Of a DNA stretch of 64,000 nt, positions 47,309 through 55,179 are shown piece by piece. The stretch spans positions 650 through 64,649 of the forward strand of contig DDUM01000002.1 of NCBI GenBank assembly GCA_002344795.1. Direction: 5' to 3'. This stretch comes from Flammeovirgaceae bacterium UBA2338. Lineage in GTDB: Bacteria; Bacteroidota; Bacteroidia; Cytophagales; Cyclobacteriaceae. The translations under genes were made by a program, and so were the position numbers. Within the stretch, counting starts at the first letter, position 1; each line of letters starts with the position of its first letter. Below the pieces are notes generated by a model. It saw only the letters and a list, made by a program, of their open reading frames with translations. It did not search any database and was not told the DNA's origin.

Positions 47309-47369
47309 ACTTGAACCTAGGACCCTCTGATTAACAGTCAGATGCTCTAACCAGCTGAGCTAAGGGAGA
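47296..47369 (-). tRNA. tRNA-Asn, anticodon GTT
   Basis: 74 bases on the minus strand that fold as a full cloverleaf: acceptor TCTCCCT/AGGGAGA, D stem GCTC/GAGC, anticodon stem TCTGA/TCAGA with loop CTGTTAA (anticodon GTT), a 5-base variable loop, and T stem CTAGG/CCTAG with loop TTCAAGT. The discriminator base is G. CCA is not encoded. Confidence 0.97.
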
Positions 47370-47531
47370 ATATGTTCTGCCGGAATTCACAGCGCTATTT
47401 GCTGAGCCCTGCCTGCGGCAGGCAGGTAAGGGAGCGTGTCCCCGAAAACGGGACTGCAATATTAAGGCTTTGCTCCTAATTTCACCAAAACTCCTCCTAA
47501 TTTTTAATGCGTTTCGGGGTTTCCTTTCCTA
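47370..47531. other. Gap between tRNA-Asn and the M20 hydrolase gene
   Basis: 162 bases holding the split tRNA fragment and a second hairpin GTCCC(C)G-AAAA-CGGGAC at 47438-47454. No ORF is credible. Confidence 0.6.
47401..47434 (-). pseudogene. tRNA-Asn 5' fragment split by a 19-bp palindrome
   Basis: On the plus strand GCTGAGC (47401-47407), then CCTGCCTGCGGCAGGCAGG (47408-47426), then TAAGGGAG (47427-47434). Joined without the palindrome, the fragment matches 15 consecutive bases of the intact tRNA-Asn gene (D stem plus 5' acceptor strand). The insertion falls just before the D stem. This is the part missing from the broken copy at 46914-46986. Confidence 0.75.
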
Positions 47532-48965
47532 TTAATTACTTTTTCTGAAGTCCAATGGTGGCTCACGATCTCCAACCAATGATTCGTACTTAAAGTCTTT
47601 CCCTCTTTTTGCCTCAAATTCTTCTTTGGCCTTGGTAATAAGGGCGGGATTCATAATTAAGTCTACTCCGGTCATGGCCATTACTTTAGCGGCATTGATC
47701 ATCCCTTTGAAGCCAATGCTCATGCCCGAACTTGCTACATTTTGCCAGCTATGGCCTGCAGTTCCGGGTACAGATGTAGCGGTGCCTACTGATACCGTGG
47801 GTACCAACCAGCTGATATCGCCTACATCTGTGGAGGCAGAAGAGAAGCCCAATTTATATGCTTGTACCTCTTGTGCTTGTGAAATAGGTGGGGCTTTGAA
47901 ACCGAAACTTTCCTGCATTTTTTTGGCAAAAGCTTCCTCCTCTGGGGTGTAGTGAACTCCACCCACTTTTTTTAAGTTTTCATATTGTAGTTTCGCCAGC
48001 GTTTCATTGGGGAGCAGATTATAAAAACCAGATATTACTTCCACCTTCACCGTAGTTTCAGTACCCATGGCACCTGCCTCAGCCGCCTTCACCACCCGGC
48101 TCCAAAGATTTTTTACATCTTCCACTTCCGGACTTCTCACTATATATTCCACCTCCGCAAAGGCTGGTACTACATTGGGTGCCTCTCCGCCTTTTTTGAT
48201 AACATAGTGAATGCGTGATTCCTGCGGCACGTGCTCCCTCATCATGTTGACCATGTAGTTCATGGCCTCTATTCCATCCAATGCCGAGCGTCCGCGATCA
48301 GGATTAGCAGCTGCGTGCGCGGATACCCCATAAAACCGAAACATCCCCTGTACTACAGCCAGACAAGTATTTGCACTCGCATTATTTTGATTGGAAGGAT
48401 GCCAGTTGATCACCGCATCTACCCCGTCTAATAAACCGGCACGGGCAATATATACTTTCGCGGCACCGCCCTCTTCTGCGGGAGTACCGTACAATTTCAC
48501 TGTTCCTGACTTTTTACTTTTCTCCAACCAGTTCTTCAGCGCAATGGCGGAAGCACTCGATGCGGTACCAAAAAGATTGTGGCCACAGCCATGTCCATTC
48601 CCACCTTCAACTACAGGTATTTTAGTAGGGCTTGCTTGTTGAGAAAGACCGGGTAAAGCATCGTATTCAGCTAGAATTCCAATTACTGGCTTTCCGGAAC
48701 CGTAGGTAGCAACAAAAGCGGTTGGCATTCCCGCTACTCCTTTGTCAATTTTAAATCCGGCCTGCTCCAAAAGATTTTGTAGCGCAGCCGCGCTTTTGTC
48801 TTCCAAAAAACCCAATTCGGCATAATCCCAAATTTCCTTGGCGACTTCACTGTACTTTGTAAAGTTTTTGTCGAGGTCGTCAATAACAACTTTTTTCTCT
48901 TTGTCGTATTGGGCGAATGCCAATGAGCTGAATAAGCAAAATAGGGTGGCGACTATAATTTTCAT
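47532..48965 (-). CDS. Exported M20 family amidohydrolase (AbgB-like)
   Basis: 477 residues from MKIIVATLFCLFSSLAFAQ (ATG 48965; the longer frame to 49061 has no signal peptide). M20 metal-site motifs are present: ILAEYDALPGL, GGNGHGCGHNLFG, GTPAEEGGAAKVY and the HSWQNVASS region. The lid domain is inserted at FRFYGVSAHAAANPDRGRSALDGIEAMNYM. It resembles p-aminobenzoyl-glutamate hydrolase subunit B and other amide hydrolases, and acts outside the cytoplasm. Confidence 0.93.
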   Translation of the reverse strand: MKIIVATLFCLFSSLAFAQYDKEKKVVIDDLDKNFTKYSEVAKEIWDYAELGFLEDKSAAALQNLLEQAGFKIDKGVAGMPTAFVATYGSGKPVIGILAEYDALPGLSQQASPTKIPVVEGGNGHGCGHNLFGTASSASAIALKNWLEKSKKSGTVKLYGTPAEEGGAAKVYIARAGLLDGVDAVINWHPSNQNNASANTCLAVVQGMFRFYGVSAHAAANPDRGRSALDGIEAMNYMVNMMREHVPQESRIHYVIKKGGEAPNVVPAFAEVEYIVRSPEVEDVKNLWSRVVKAAEAGAMGTETTVKVEVISGFYNLLPNETLAKLQYENLKKVGGVHYTPEEEAFAKKMQESFGFKAPPISQAQEVQAYKLGFSSASTDVGDISWLVPTVSVGTATSVPGTAGHSWQNVASSGMSIGFKGMINAAKVMAMTGVDLIMNPALITKAKEEFEAKRGKDFKYESLVGDREPPLDFRKSN

Positions 48966-49099
48966 GAGTATTAGGATTTGGTCTACAATGATAAATTTAT
49001 ACAATCCGGAGGTGGTATCACCCTTATTTTTAGTCAAACCGATTTTTATTATGTGTTGCATGGTACAGATTTACCCATCCCCTCAGAGGGTAGGAAACC

Positions 49100-49130
49100 T
49101 TTGGAGTTGTCATTCCGTTTATTAACTTTG
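49100..49130 (+). promoter_or_regulatory. Bacteroidota-type promoter TTTG-N19-TAACTTTG
   Basis: TTTG at 49100-49103 and TAACTTTG at 49123-49130 with a 19-base spacer match both elements of the σABfr consensus. The expected start site is a few bases on, inside the 12-bp palindrome at 49136, and the ATG follows at 49150. Confidence 0.65.
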
Positions 49131-49135
49131 AAAAT

Positions 49136-49147
49136 AAAAGTACTTTT
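49136..49147. promoter_or_regulatory. Predicted operator AAAAGTACTTTT (site 1)
   Basis: A perfect 12-bp palindrome covering the predicted transcription start of the gene at 49150. The same sequence occurs at 50096-50107 in front of creD, and I saw no other full copy in the window. The winged-helix protein encoded between the two sites is the natural candidate binder. Confidence 0.6.
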
Positions 49148-49149
49148 AT

Positions 49150-49773
49150 ATGCCAAACGAATCAAAGTATGAAGCGGATATAGCCTCCATTCGCAATATG
49201 ATGGAGCGAACAAGTAAATTCATTTCATTGAGTGGCTTGTCGGGTGTGTTAGCAGGGGTGTACGCACTCGTGGGAGCTGGTTTTGTTTATTTCATGCTGT
49301 ATTTTCCGAGGTCCCCATTTGGTTACCGCGTGGAGACCATCCAACCATTGGATACGGTTATGAAGTTGATGGGCGTGGCGCTGGTCGTGTTGGTTGCTTC
49401 TATCGGCACGGGTTTATGGCTTTCGTCAAAAAAGGCGCAGAAAGCGGGTGTGAAAATTTGGAGCACGAGCTCCAGGGCCATGTTGGTCAACCTGGCTGTT
49501 CCCATTGTATCGGGTGGTATTTTTATTTTGATCTTGTTAATGAATGGGCACTATGGTGTGGTGGCTCCAGCCTGTTTGGTTTTTTATGGTTTAGGCTTGA
49601 TTAATGCGAGCCCCAATCTGTATGATGAGATCAGGTACCTGGGTTATTCTGAAATAATCATAGGCTTAATTTCTGCAGCGCTTCCCGGATATGGTTTATT
49701 GTTTTGGTCGTTGGGATTTGGTGTATTGCACATCGTCTACGGTTTGCTGATGTTTAGGAAATACGACACATGA
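49150..49773 (+). CDS. Membrane protein of the winged-helix/CreD gene cluster
   Basis: 207 residues. A short soluble N-terminus (ADIASIRNMMERTSKFISLSG) precedes six hydrophobic segments. In Bacteroidota this type of protein is found with a small winged-helix regulator, as here; it has no known function. The stop overlaps the regulator's start by 4 bases. It has the best promoter in the window and the first operator palindrome. Confidence 0.75.
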   Translation: MPNESKYEADIASIRNMMERTSKFISLSGLSGVLAGVYALVGAGFVYFMLYFPRSPFGYRVETIQPLDTVMKLMGVALVVLVASIGTGLWLSSKKAQKAGVKIWSTSSRAMLVNLAVPIVSGGIFILILLMNGHYGVVAPACLVFYGLGLINASPNLYDEIRYLGYSEIIIGLISAALPGYGLLFWSLGFGVLHIVYGLLMFRKYDT

Positions 49774-50072
49774 GTAATCCATTTAGCAAGCTTGACAAAG
49801 TTCTTGAACACAGTGTTCGTCTGCAGATATTGTCTATTCTGGTGGTGAATGAATCCTTTGATTTTAATTCATTGAAGGAGACGCTTGAATTAAGCGATGG
49901 AAATCTGGCTACACACATTAAAGCTTTGGAAAGAGAAAAATACATTTTGATCAACAAATCCTTTGTAGGCAAAAAACCCAATACGCGATATCGGCTTTCT
50001 GAAAAAGGGAGGCAAGCTTTTAAAAAACACATTGATGCCCTGGAGGCGATTATCAAAACACAAAAACAATAA
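49770..50072 (+). CDS. Winged helix-turn-helix transcriptional regulator
   Basis: 100 residues. The fold is a single winged helix: LEHSVRLQILSILVVNESFDFNSLKETLELSDGNLATHIKALEREKYILINKSFVGKKPNTRYRLSEKG. It has a recognition helix (SDGNLATHIKALE) and a β-wing with KPNTRYRLSEKG, as in the PF13601-type (MarR/ArsR-like) regulators. Dimeric members bind short palindromes. It is translationally coupled to the membrane protein gene and 47 bases ahead of creD. Confidence 0.9.
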   Translation: MSNPFSKLDKVLEHSVRLQILSILVVNESFDFNSLKETLELSDGNLATHIKALEREKYILINKSFVGKKPNTRYRLSEKGRQAFKKHIDALEAIIKTQKQ

Positions 50073-50095
50073 TGTCATTACTCGTGCACTTTTAA

Positions 50096-50107
50096 AAAAG
50101 TACTTTT
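50096..50107. promoter_or_regulatory. Predicted operator AAAAGTACTTTT (site 2)
   Basis: Identical to site 1 and 12 bases upstream of the creD ATG. A related half-site, CTTTTAAAGT, overlaps its right edge (50103-50112). No TAnnTTTG box is visible nearby. Confidence 0.6.
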
Positions 50108-50119
50108 AAAGTAACAATT

Positions 50120-51478
50120 ATGGAAAATTCAAACAACGCAATGAACTTGCTGGATCGATTCAACCGCTGGCTTCAGGAATCGATCACCATCAAACTATTC
50201 TCTATAGGATTTTTGATCCTCATCCTGATGATTCCTCTTTCCTGGATAGATGATCTGATCTATGAAAGACAGGCGAGATCCGGGGAGGTGCTCGCGGAGG
50301 TAACCAGTAAATGGTCGGCCTACCAGTCGGTATGTGGGCCTGTGATAGTGCTCCCTTATAAAGTGACTGAGGTTTTTAAAGAAACAGGGAAGGAGCCAAA
50401 GGTTGTGGAGTATGTTAAAAAAGCATTTTTACTTCCGGAGGAACTAAATATATCGGGAAAGGTAGAGCCGCAGGTATTGCACAGAGGAATTTACGAGGCA
50501 GCAGTATATGAAGCAGGATTGGATGTAGAGGCTTCATGGATAGCACCTGATCTCCAGTCAATGAATATAGAAGGGAAGGTATTATGGAATGAGGCTTACC
50601 TCGTATTTGGAATTTCCGACTTAAGAGGTATTTCTGAAAACCCGTCCCTAAAATATGGGGAGCAATTATTAGTAACAGAGCCCTCCAACGAGTTGGGTTT
50701 TAAATACAACGGCACGATGTCCAATGGGTTGGTTGCGAAATTGAATTGGAATGATGAAACCAATTTCAATCAACCCTTCTCCATTCAACTGAATTTTAAA
50801 GGAAGTAATGGACTGGATTTTATCCCGGTGGGAAAGACGACTTCTGTTAACGTCTCCGGACCCTGGGCCAACCCAAGTTTTAATGGCGAGTTTCTACCTG
50901 CATCTCGTTCCATAACAGATGAAGGTTTTACGGCTGAATGGAAGGTGTTGCATTTTAACAGGCCTTTTACCCAGCAATGGGTGGAGGAGAACAAGGATTT
51001 AGCGGGAGCTGATTTTGGTGTAGAGTTGCTTATTCCTGTGGAGCAATACCAGAAAAGCATGCGTACATCAAAGTATGGAATACTAATTATCCTGTTGACT
51101 TTTGTTTCACTTTTTCTGGTGGAGATCTCCCAAAAAATAAAAATTCACCCTTTCCAGTATTTGCTCATGGGAGCAGCATTGATTGTTTACTATACTCTCC
51201 TACTAAGTTTGTCAGAGCAAGTCGGTTATAATGGTTCCTATTTGATTTCTTCAGTGGCTACGGTGGCGCTCCTTACTTTGTATTCAGTTTCTTTTTTGAA
51301 ATCTAAAAAGTTAGTAGGTCTGTTTTCAGGTTTGCTGGTGGTATTTTATGGGTTTATATACATCATTATTATCCAGCAAGATTTCTCATTGTTAACCGGA
51401 AGCATTGGATTATTTATTGTGGTCAGTGCATTGATGTACCTCACCAGAAGAATTTCCTGGTACAGAGAAGTGGTTTAA
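50120..51478 (+). CDS. creD: CreD family inner membrane protein
   Basis: 452 residues. One membrane helix near residues 18-37 (LFSIGFLILILMIPLSWI) is followed by a large periplasmic region with the CreD pattern (RSGEVLAEVTSKWSAYQSVCGPVIVLPY, LPEELNISGKVEP, RGIYEAAVY, GLKMNG-like SNGL). About six C-terminal helices follow (LLMGAALIVYYTLLLSLSEQ). In E. coli CreD belongs to the CreBC regulon and affects envelope integrity and β-lactam and colicin tolerance. Here no CreBC is present; the winged-helix gene upstream probably replaces it. Confidence 0.9.
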   Translation: MENSNNAMNLLDRFNRWLQESITIKLFSIGFLILILMIPLSWIDDLIYERQARSGEVLAEVTSKWSAYQSVCGPVIVLPYKVTEVFKETGKEPKVVEYVKKAFLLPEELNISGKVEPQVLHRGIYEAAVYEAGLDVEASWIAPDLQSMNIEGKVLWNEAYLVFGISDLRGISENPSLKYGEQLLVTEPSNELGFKYNGTMSNGLVAKLNWNDETNFNQPFSIQLNFKGSNGLDFIPVGKTTSVNVSGPWANPSFNGEFLPASRSITDEGFTAEWKVLHFNRPFTQQWVEENKDLAGADFGVELLIPVEQYQKSMRTSKYGILIILLTFVSLFLVEISQKIKIHPFQYLLMGAALIVYYTLLLSLSEQVGYNGSYLISSVATVALLTLYSVSFLKSKKLVGLFSGLLVVFYGFIYIIIIQQDFSLLTGSIGLFIVVSALMYLTRRISWYREVV

Positions 51479-51485
51479 AAAAGAA

Positions 51486-51514
51486 GAGCCCTCGAAAATA
51501 TCGAGGGCTCTTTG
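51486..51514 (+). terminator. Terminator between convergent creD and pruA
   Basis: GAGCCCTCGA / TCGAGGGCTC, a 10-bp stem with an AAATA loop, followed by TTTGTT; an A-run on the left allows use on the minus strand for pruA too. Confidence 0.85.
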
Positions 51515-51537
51515 TTAAATTATTACTGTTACAGTTT

Positions 51538-53169
51538 TTATTCTTTATCCAGGAATGGATATCTATAATCAGTTGGCGAAACAAAAGTTTCTTTAATCGT
51601 ACGCATAGAAGTCCATCTCAGGAGATTCATTTTTGCTCCTGCTTTGTCGTTGGTTCCAGATCCTCTGGCGCCTCCAAATGGCTGCTGGCCTACTACCGCA
51701 CCTGTTGGTTTGTCGTTGATATAAAAATTACCGGCTGCGTTTGTTAATTTTTTGGTAGCGAGTTCAATGGCATACCTGTCTTTGGAAATGATTGAACCTG
51801 TTAATGCGTAAGGTGATGTCTGATCTACCAACTCCAGCGTTTGTTCAAAATTTTCTGCGTGATAAACATAAATCGTCACCACAGGCCCGAAAATCTCCTC
51901 ACACATGGTGATAGATGAAGGATCTTTAGTGACCACTACGGTAGGCTCAATAAAGTATCCTTTTGATTTATCATAATTACCACCTGCGATAATTTCGTTT
52001 TGTGGATTGGCTTTTGCCTGATCAATGTAACCAGCAATCTTGTTAAAGGCCTTTTCGTCTATTACCGCATTGATGAAATTACCAAAGTCTTCAGTAGGTC
52101 CCATTTTCATTGACTTCAGATCTTCCTGCAGGTACTTTTTCACATCGTCCCATAGGTTAGAAGGGATATAGCATCTTGAGGCAGCAGAGCATTTTTGACC
52201 CTGGTATTCAAATGCGCCACGGCTGATAGCAGTAGATACCGCTTTGGCATCGGCACTTTTATGCACCATGATAAAGTCTTTTCCGCCAGTTTCTCCAACA
52301 ATCCGCGGGTAGGATTTGTATTTAAAAATATTCTCTCCAATCGTTTTCCATACGGTTTGAAATACTTTAGTGCTTCCTGTGAAATGGATACCACCAAAAT
52401 CTTTATGATTGAAAATGACATCTCCTGTTGTAGGTCCGTCAGTAATGACAAGATTAATTACACCATCTGGAAGACCGGCTTCTTTTAAAACCTCCATGAT
52501 GACATGAGCAGAATAAATCTGCGTGTATGCTGCTTTCCATACCACCGTGTTGCCCATCATGGCTGCACTGGTAGGGAGATTTAACCCAATGGCAGTGAAG
52601 TTAAATGGTGTTAGTGCGAAGATAAAACCCTCTAGTGGTCTGTACTCCATACGATTCCACACACCAGCAGATGATCCTGGCTGATCCCTGTATATCTCCG
52701 ACATGAAATGCACATTGTATCTCAAAAAGTCAATAGACTCACACGAAGCATCAATTTCTGCCTGGAATGCATTTTTGGATTGACCAAGCATTGTGGCTGC
52801 ATTGATCTTATGACGATAAGGGCCAGCCAAAAGGTCTGCTGCTTTTAAGAAAATACCGGCACGGTGTTCCCAACTTAAATTTCCCCATAGTTCTTTGGCT
52901 GCCATGGCAGCAGCAATAGCTTGTTCTACGTGGCTTTTATCGCCTTCGTGAAATTGCCCAATGATATGTTTGTGGTCATGGGGAGGTGAAATAGAGACTG
53001 TTTTTCCTGTTCTTATTTCTTCGCCACCGATGTACATCGGAATATCGACTTTATTCGATCGGGCTTCTTCAAGTGCTTTCTTTAGCAGGGCTCTTTCCTT
53101 GGTGCCAGGAGCATAAGAAATGATGGGTTCGTTTTTGGGTGTGGGTACATTATAAAAACCGTTGGCCAT
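51538..53169 (-). CDS. pruA: 1-pyrroline-5-carboxylate dehydrogenase
   Basis: 543 residues. It is an aldehyde dehydrogenase of the ALDH4 group: PLEGFIFALTPFNFTAIGLNLPTSAAMMGNTVVWK for NAD binding, GETGGKDF with the general base Glu, GQKCSAASR with the catalytic Cys, and GGARGSGTNDKAG near the end. It oxidises glutamate-γ-semialdehyde to glutamate in proline catabolism. No putA-like proline dehydrogenase is in the window. Confidence 0.96.
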   Translation of the reverse strand: MANGFYNVPTPKNEPIISYAPGTKERALLKKALEEARSNKVDIPMYIGGEEIRTGKTVSISPPHDHKHIIGQFHEGDKSHVEQAIAAAMAAKELWGNLSWEHRAGIFLKAADLLAGPYRHKINAATMLGQSKNAFQAEIDASCESIDFLRYNVHFMSEIYRDQPGSSAGVWNRMEYRPLEGFIFALTPFNFTAIGLNLPTSAAMMGNTVVWKAAYTQIYSAHVIMEVLKEAGLPDGVINLVITDGPTTGDVIFNHKDFGGIHFTGSTKVFQTVWKTIGENIFKYKSYPRIVGETGGKDFIMVHKSADAKAVSTAISRGAFEYQGQKCSAASRCYIPSNLWDDVKKYLQEDLKSMKMGPTEDFGNFINAVIDEKAFNKIAGYIDQAKANPQNEIIAGGNYDKSKGYFIEPTVVVTKDPSSITMCEEIFGPVVTIYVYHAENFEQTLELVDQTSPYALTGSIISKDRYAIELATKKLTNAAGNFYINDKPTGAVVGQQPFGGARGSGTNDKAGAKMNLLRWTSMRTIKETFVSPTDYRYPFLDKE

Positions 53170-53252
53170 AATTAATAGAGTATTTTATGTTCGTAAATAA
53201 GATATCTTCTCCTTCGATCAGGAGGGTGCAAAGGTAATCATTTTCAAAACGA

Positions 53253-53954
53253 TTAAAGGATGGATTTAAGTTCAATTAGATCTGAAATTTCGTGCTTCAG
53301 GTCTGTTTTATGTTGTTTTTTAAGAGGGTTGAAGTACACGCTATCAATAGCGGCATTGCGGGCTCCCTTGATATCGGTGTTGAGATTGTCACCGATCATG
53401 ATGACATCATTTGGCTGATAGTTGCCTTTGGCCATTGCGTACTCAAAGATTTCTTTTGCTGGCTTTTTATGGCCTGCTTTTTCTGAAGTGACCACACTAT
53501 CAAAATATTTAGAAATACCGGATGAGGATAGTTTGGTGGCTTGAATATCATCAAACCCATTGGTGATAATAAGCAAGTTGTATTTGGCCCTCAAATAATC
53601 CAATACATTCATTGCATTAGGGAGCAGGTTCTTTTTGGTAGGGGACAGGGCTACATATTCGCTCGACATTTCAAGGGATAAATTATAATCATCTACACCC
53701 AACGAGAGTAGAATTCGGTGAAAACGCTGGTAGCGAATTACATCACGTTGAATGATCCCCAAATCATACTGATCCCACATCTGCATGTTCATCTCCATAA
53801 ACACCTCAAAAAGATTGTCAAACGAATCAATTCCTTTTTCTTTTAGCTTTTTGATCTCATATAATTCACTCAGGGCTTCCGCACAGTTTTTGTCATAATC
53901 CCATAGGGTATGATCGAGATCGAAGATCACGCATTTATAGGTTGATTGGTTCAA
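53253..53954 (-). CDS. HAD-superfamily phosphatase, YjjG-like
   Basis: 233 residues. Motif I VIFDLDHTLWD has the nucleophile Asp11 and Asp13, motif II LLIITNG, motif III the Lys in GHKKPAKEIF, and motif IV IGDNLNTDIKGA. The family includes pyrimidine 5'-nucleotidases (YjjG). It starts 2 bases downstream of the regulator gene at 53957, so they form one transcript. Confidence 0.92.
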   Translation of the reverse strand: MNQSTYKCVIFDLDHTLWDYDKNCAEALSELYEIKKLKEKGIDSFDNLFEVFMEMNMQMWDQYDLGIIQRDVIRYQRFHRILLSLGVDDYNLSLEMSSEYVALSPTKKNLLPNAMNVLDYLRAKYNLLIITNGFDDIQATKLSSSGISKYFDSVVTSEKAGHKKPAKEIFEYAMAKGNYQPNDVIMIGDNLNTDIKGARNAAIDSVYFNPLKKQHKTDLKHEISDLIELKSIL

Positions 53955-53956
53955 AA

Positions 53957-54343
53957 TTAAGATTGGGTAAGTGGTCGAATATTTAGTTTGTTGAGAGCGA
54001 GTTCCCGGTTGGAGTACAGTGTTTCATACACTTGCTGATCCTTTTGAAGAATGGGGTCACGGCTGATGAATTGGAGTATCTGTTTAATGATATCATGCAC
54101 TTCGTCCTTTATTTGATAAAACACCCACTGGTTAAATTTACGGATATACAAGATGTCCGAATTTTTGAGATAGACCAGATGACGAGAAGTTTTCGTTTGG
54201 GTAAAATCCAGAATACGCTCCAGGTCACTGATACACATTTCGCCATTATTCATGATCAAATTGAGTATGCGGAGCCTGGATGTATCAGAACACGAAAGAA
54301 AAATCTGAGCCCCCAGATCAATGTTAAAATGTTTTAGCCTCAT
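53957..54343 (-). CDS. ArsR-family transcriptional regulator
   Basis: 128 residues. SDTSRLRILNLIMNNGEMCISDLERILDFTQTKTSRHLVYLKNSDILYIRKFNQWVFYQI fits the ArsR/SmtB winged helix, with the recognition helix FTQTKTSRHLVYLKNSD and the wing at IRKFNQWVFY. One Cys lies in helix 3 (MCIS) and two in the N-terminal region (LSCSD), not the typical CxC metal site, so the inducer is unclear. Confidence 0.88.
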   Translation of the reverse strand: MRLKHFNIDLGAQIFLSCSDTSRLRILNLIMNNGEMCISDLERILDFTQTKTSRHLVYLKNSDILYIRKFNQWVFYQIKDEVHDIIKQILQFISRDPILQKDQQVYETLYSNRELALNKLNIRPLTQS

Positions 54344-54481
54344 ACCGTTGGTGGAATTAATTCGGTTTGAAGAATATGTTTAATGATCGTTCAAGTTAAT
54401 ACAAAAACATCAATGTAAATGCTCCGTTTAAACATTAGGGCAGTTTACAAGCAATCCTTATCTTTGATTAATTGACTGGCA

Positions 54482-55111
54482 ATGAGGCATATCAACATGA
54501 AGTGGTTTTTCTTTTTTCTCGCATTGATTTTGGGTGTTTCAGCCACTGACAGCTTTGCACAAAGCAAAAAAAGGGTAATTCAGCTTTCAGGAATAATTTT
54601 GAGCGAGGACAGTGTTTCCGGCCTCCCGGGAGTTCACATATACGTACCCAAGGCTGGACGGGGCACGACCTCCAATAGAACAGGTTATTTTTCCATGCCC
54701 GTTTTGGAGGGAGATAGCGTAGTGATAAGTTCTGTTGGTTATAATCGCAGGCATTACATCGTGCCAAAATCAATTAGCGAATACTTGACCATTATCGTAG
54801 AGATGGTGCCCGATGTGACTTATTTGCAGGAGGTTGAAATCATGCCTTTCCCTACGGAGGAGGTTTTCAAAGAGGCGGTGCTGGCGTTGAATATTCCTAT
54901 GGATAATGGTGTGGACCCGAGGGCAATGAATGCCGAACTATTGGCATTGATGCTAAGGACAACCCCAATGGATGGTGCGGCCAATTACAGGTACTACATG
55001 GATCAATATACAGGATCAGTCAACGATCGATTTCAACCCAGAACCAACCCGTTTCTCAATCCTTTTAATTGGGCAAGGTTCTTCCGTGATTTAAAGAGGG
55101 AGAGGGATTAG
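54482..55111 (+). CDS. Exported carboxypeptidase-regulatory-like domain protein
   Basis: 209 residues with a signal peptide (FFFFLALILGVSATDSFAQ). One CarboxypepD_reg-like domain (IILSEDSVSGLPGVHIYVPKAGRGTTSNRTGYFSMPVLEGDSVVISSVGY) is followed by ~110 residues ending in an Arg-rich stretch. It is the same module as in TonB-linked outer membrane proteins but with no receptor. A -7-type box TATCTTTG lies at 54459. Start could also be the internal ATG (MKWFFFF). Confidence 0.82.
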   Translation: MRHINMKWFFFFLALILGVSATDSFAQSKKRVIQLSGIILSEDSVSGLPGVHIYVPKAGRGTTSNRTGYFSMPVLEGDSVVISSVGYNRRHYIVPKSISEYLTIIVEMVPDVTYLQEVEIMPFPTEEVFKEAVLALNIPMDNGVDPRAMNAELLALMLRTTPMDGAANYRYYMDQYTGSVNDRFQPRTNPFLNPFNWARFFRDLKRERD

Positions 55112-55179
55112 AAAACGCACTTTTCAGGCTTATTTCCTGTTGTCAAACTACCGGATTAAATACTACTATTTTTGGATTG

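Noticed and set aside
54344..54481. ArsR operator at GTTTAAAC near 54426
   Set aside because: An 8-bp palindrome in AT-rich DNA is not significant alone, and no second copy was found at a target.
41147..55174. Several single TAnnTTTG boxes (41147, 43305, 45246, 54459, 55167) as promoters
   Set aside because: The motif is expected about 30 times by chance in a window of this size and these copies lack a TTTG element at the proper spacing; mentioned only in gene notes.
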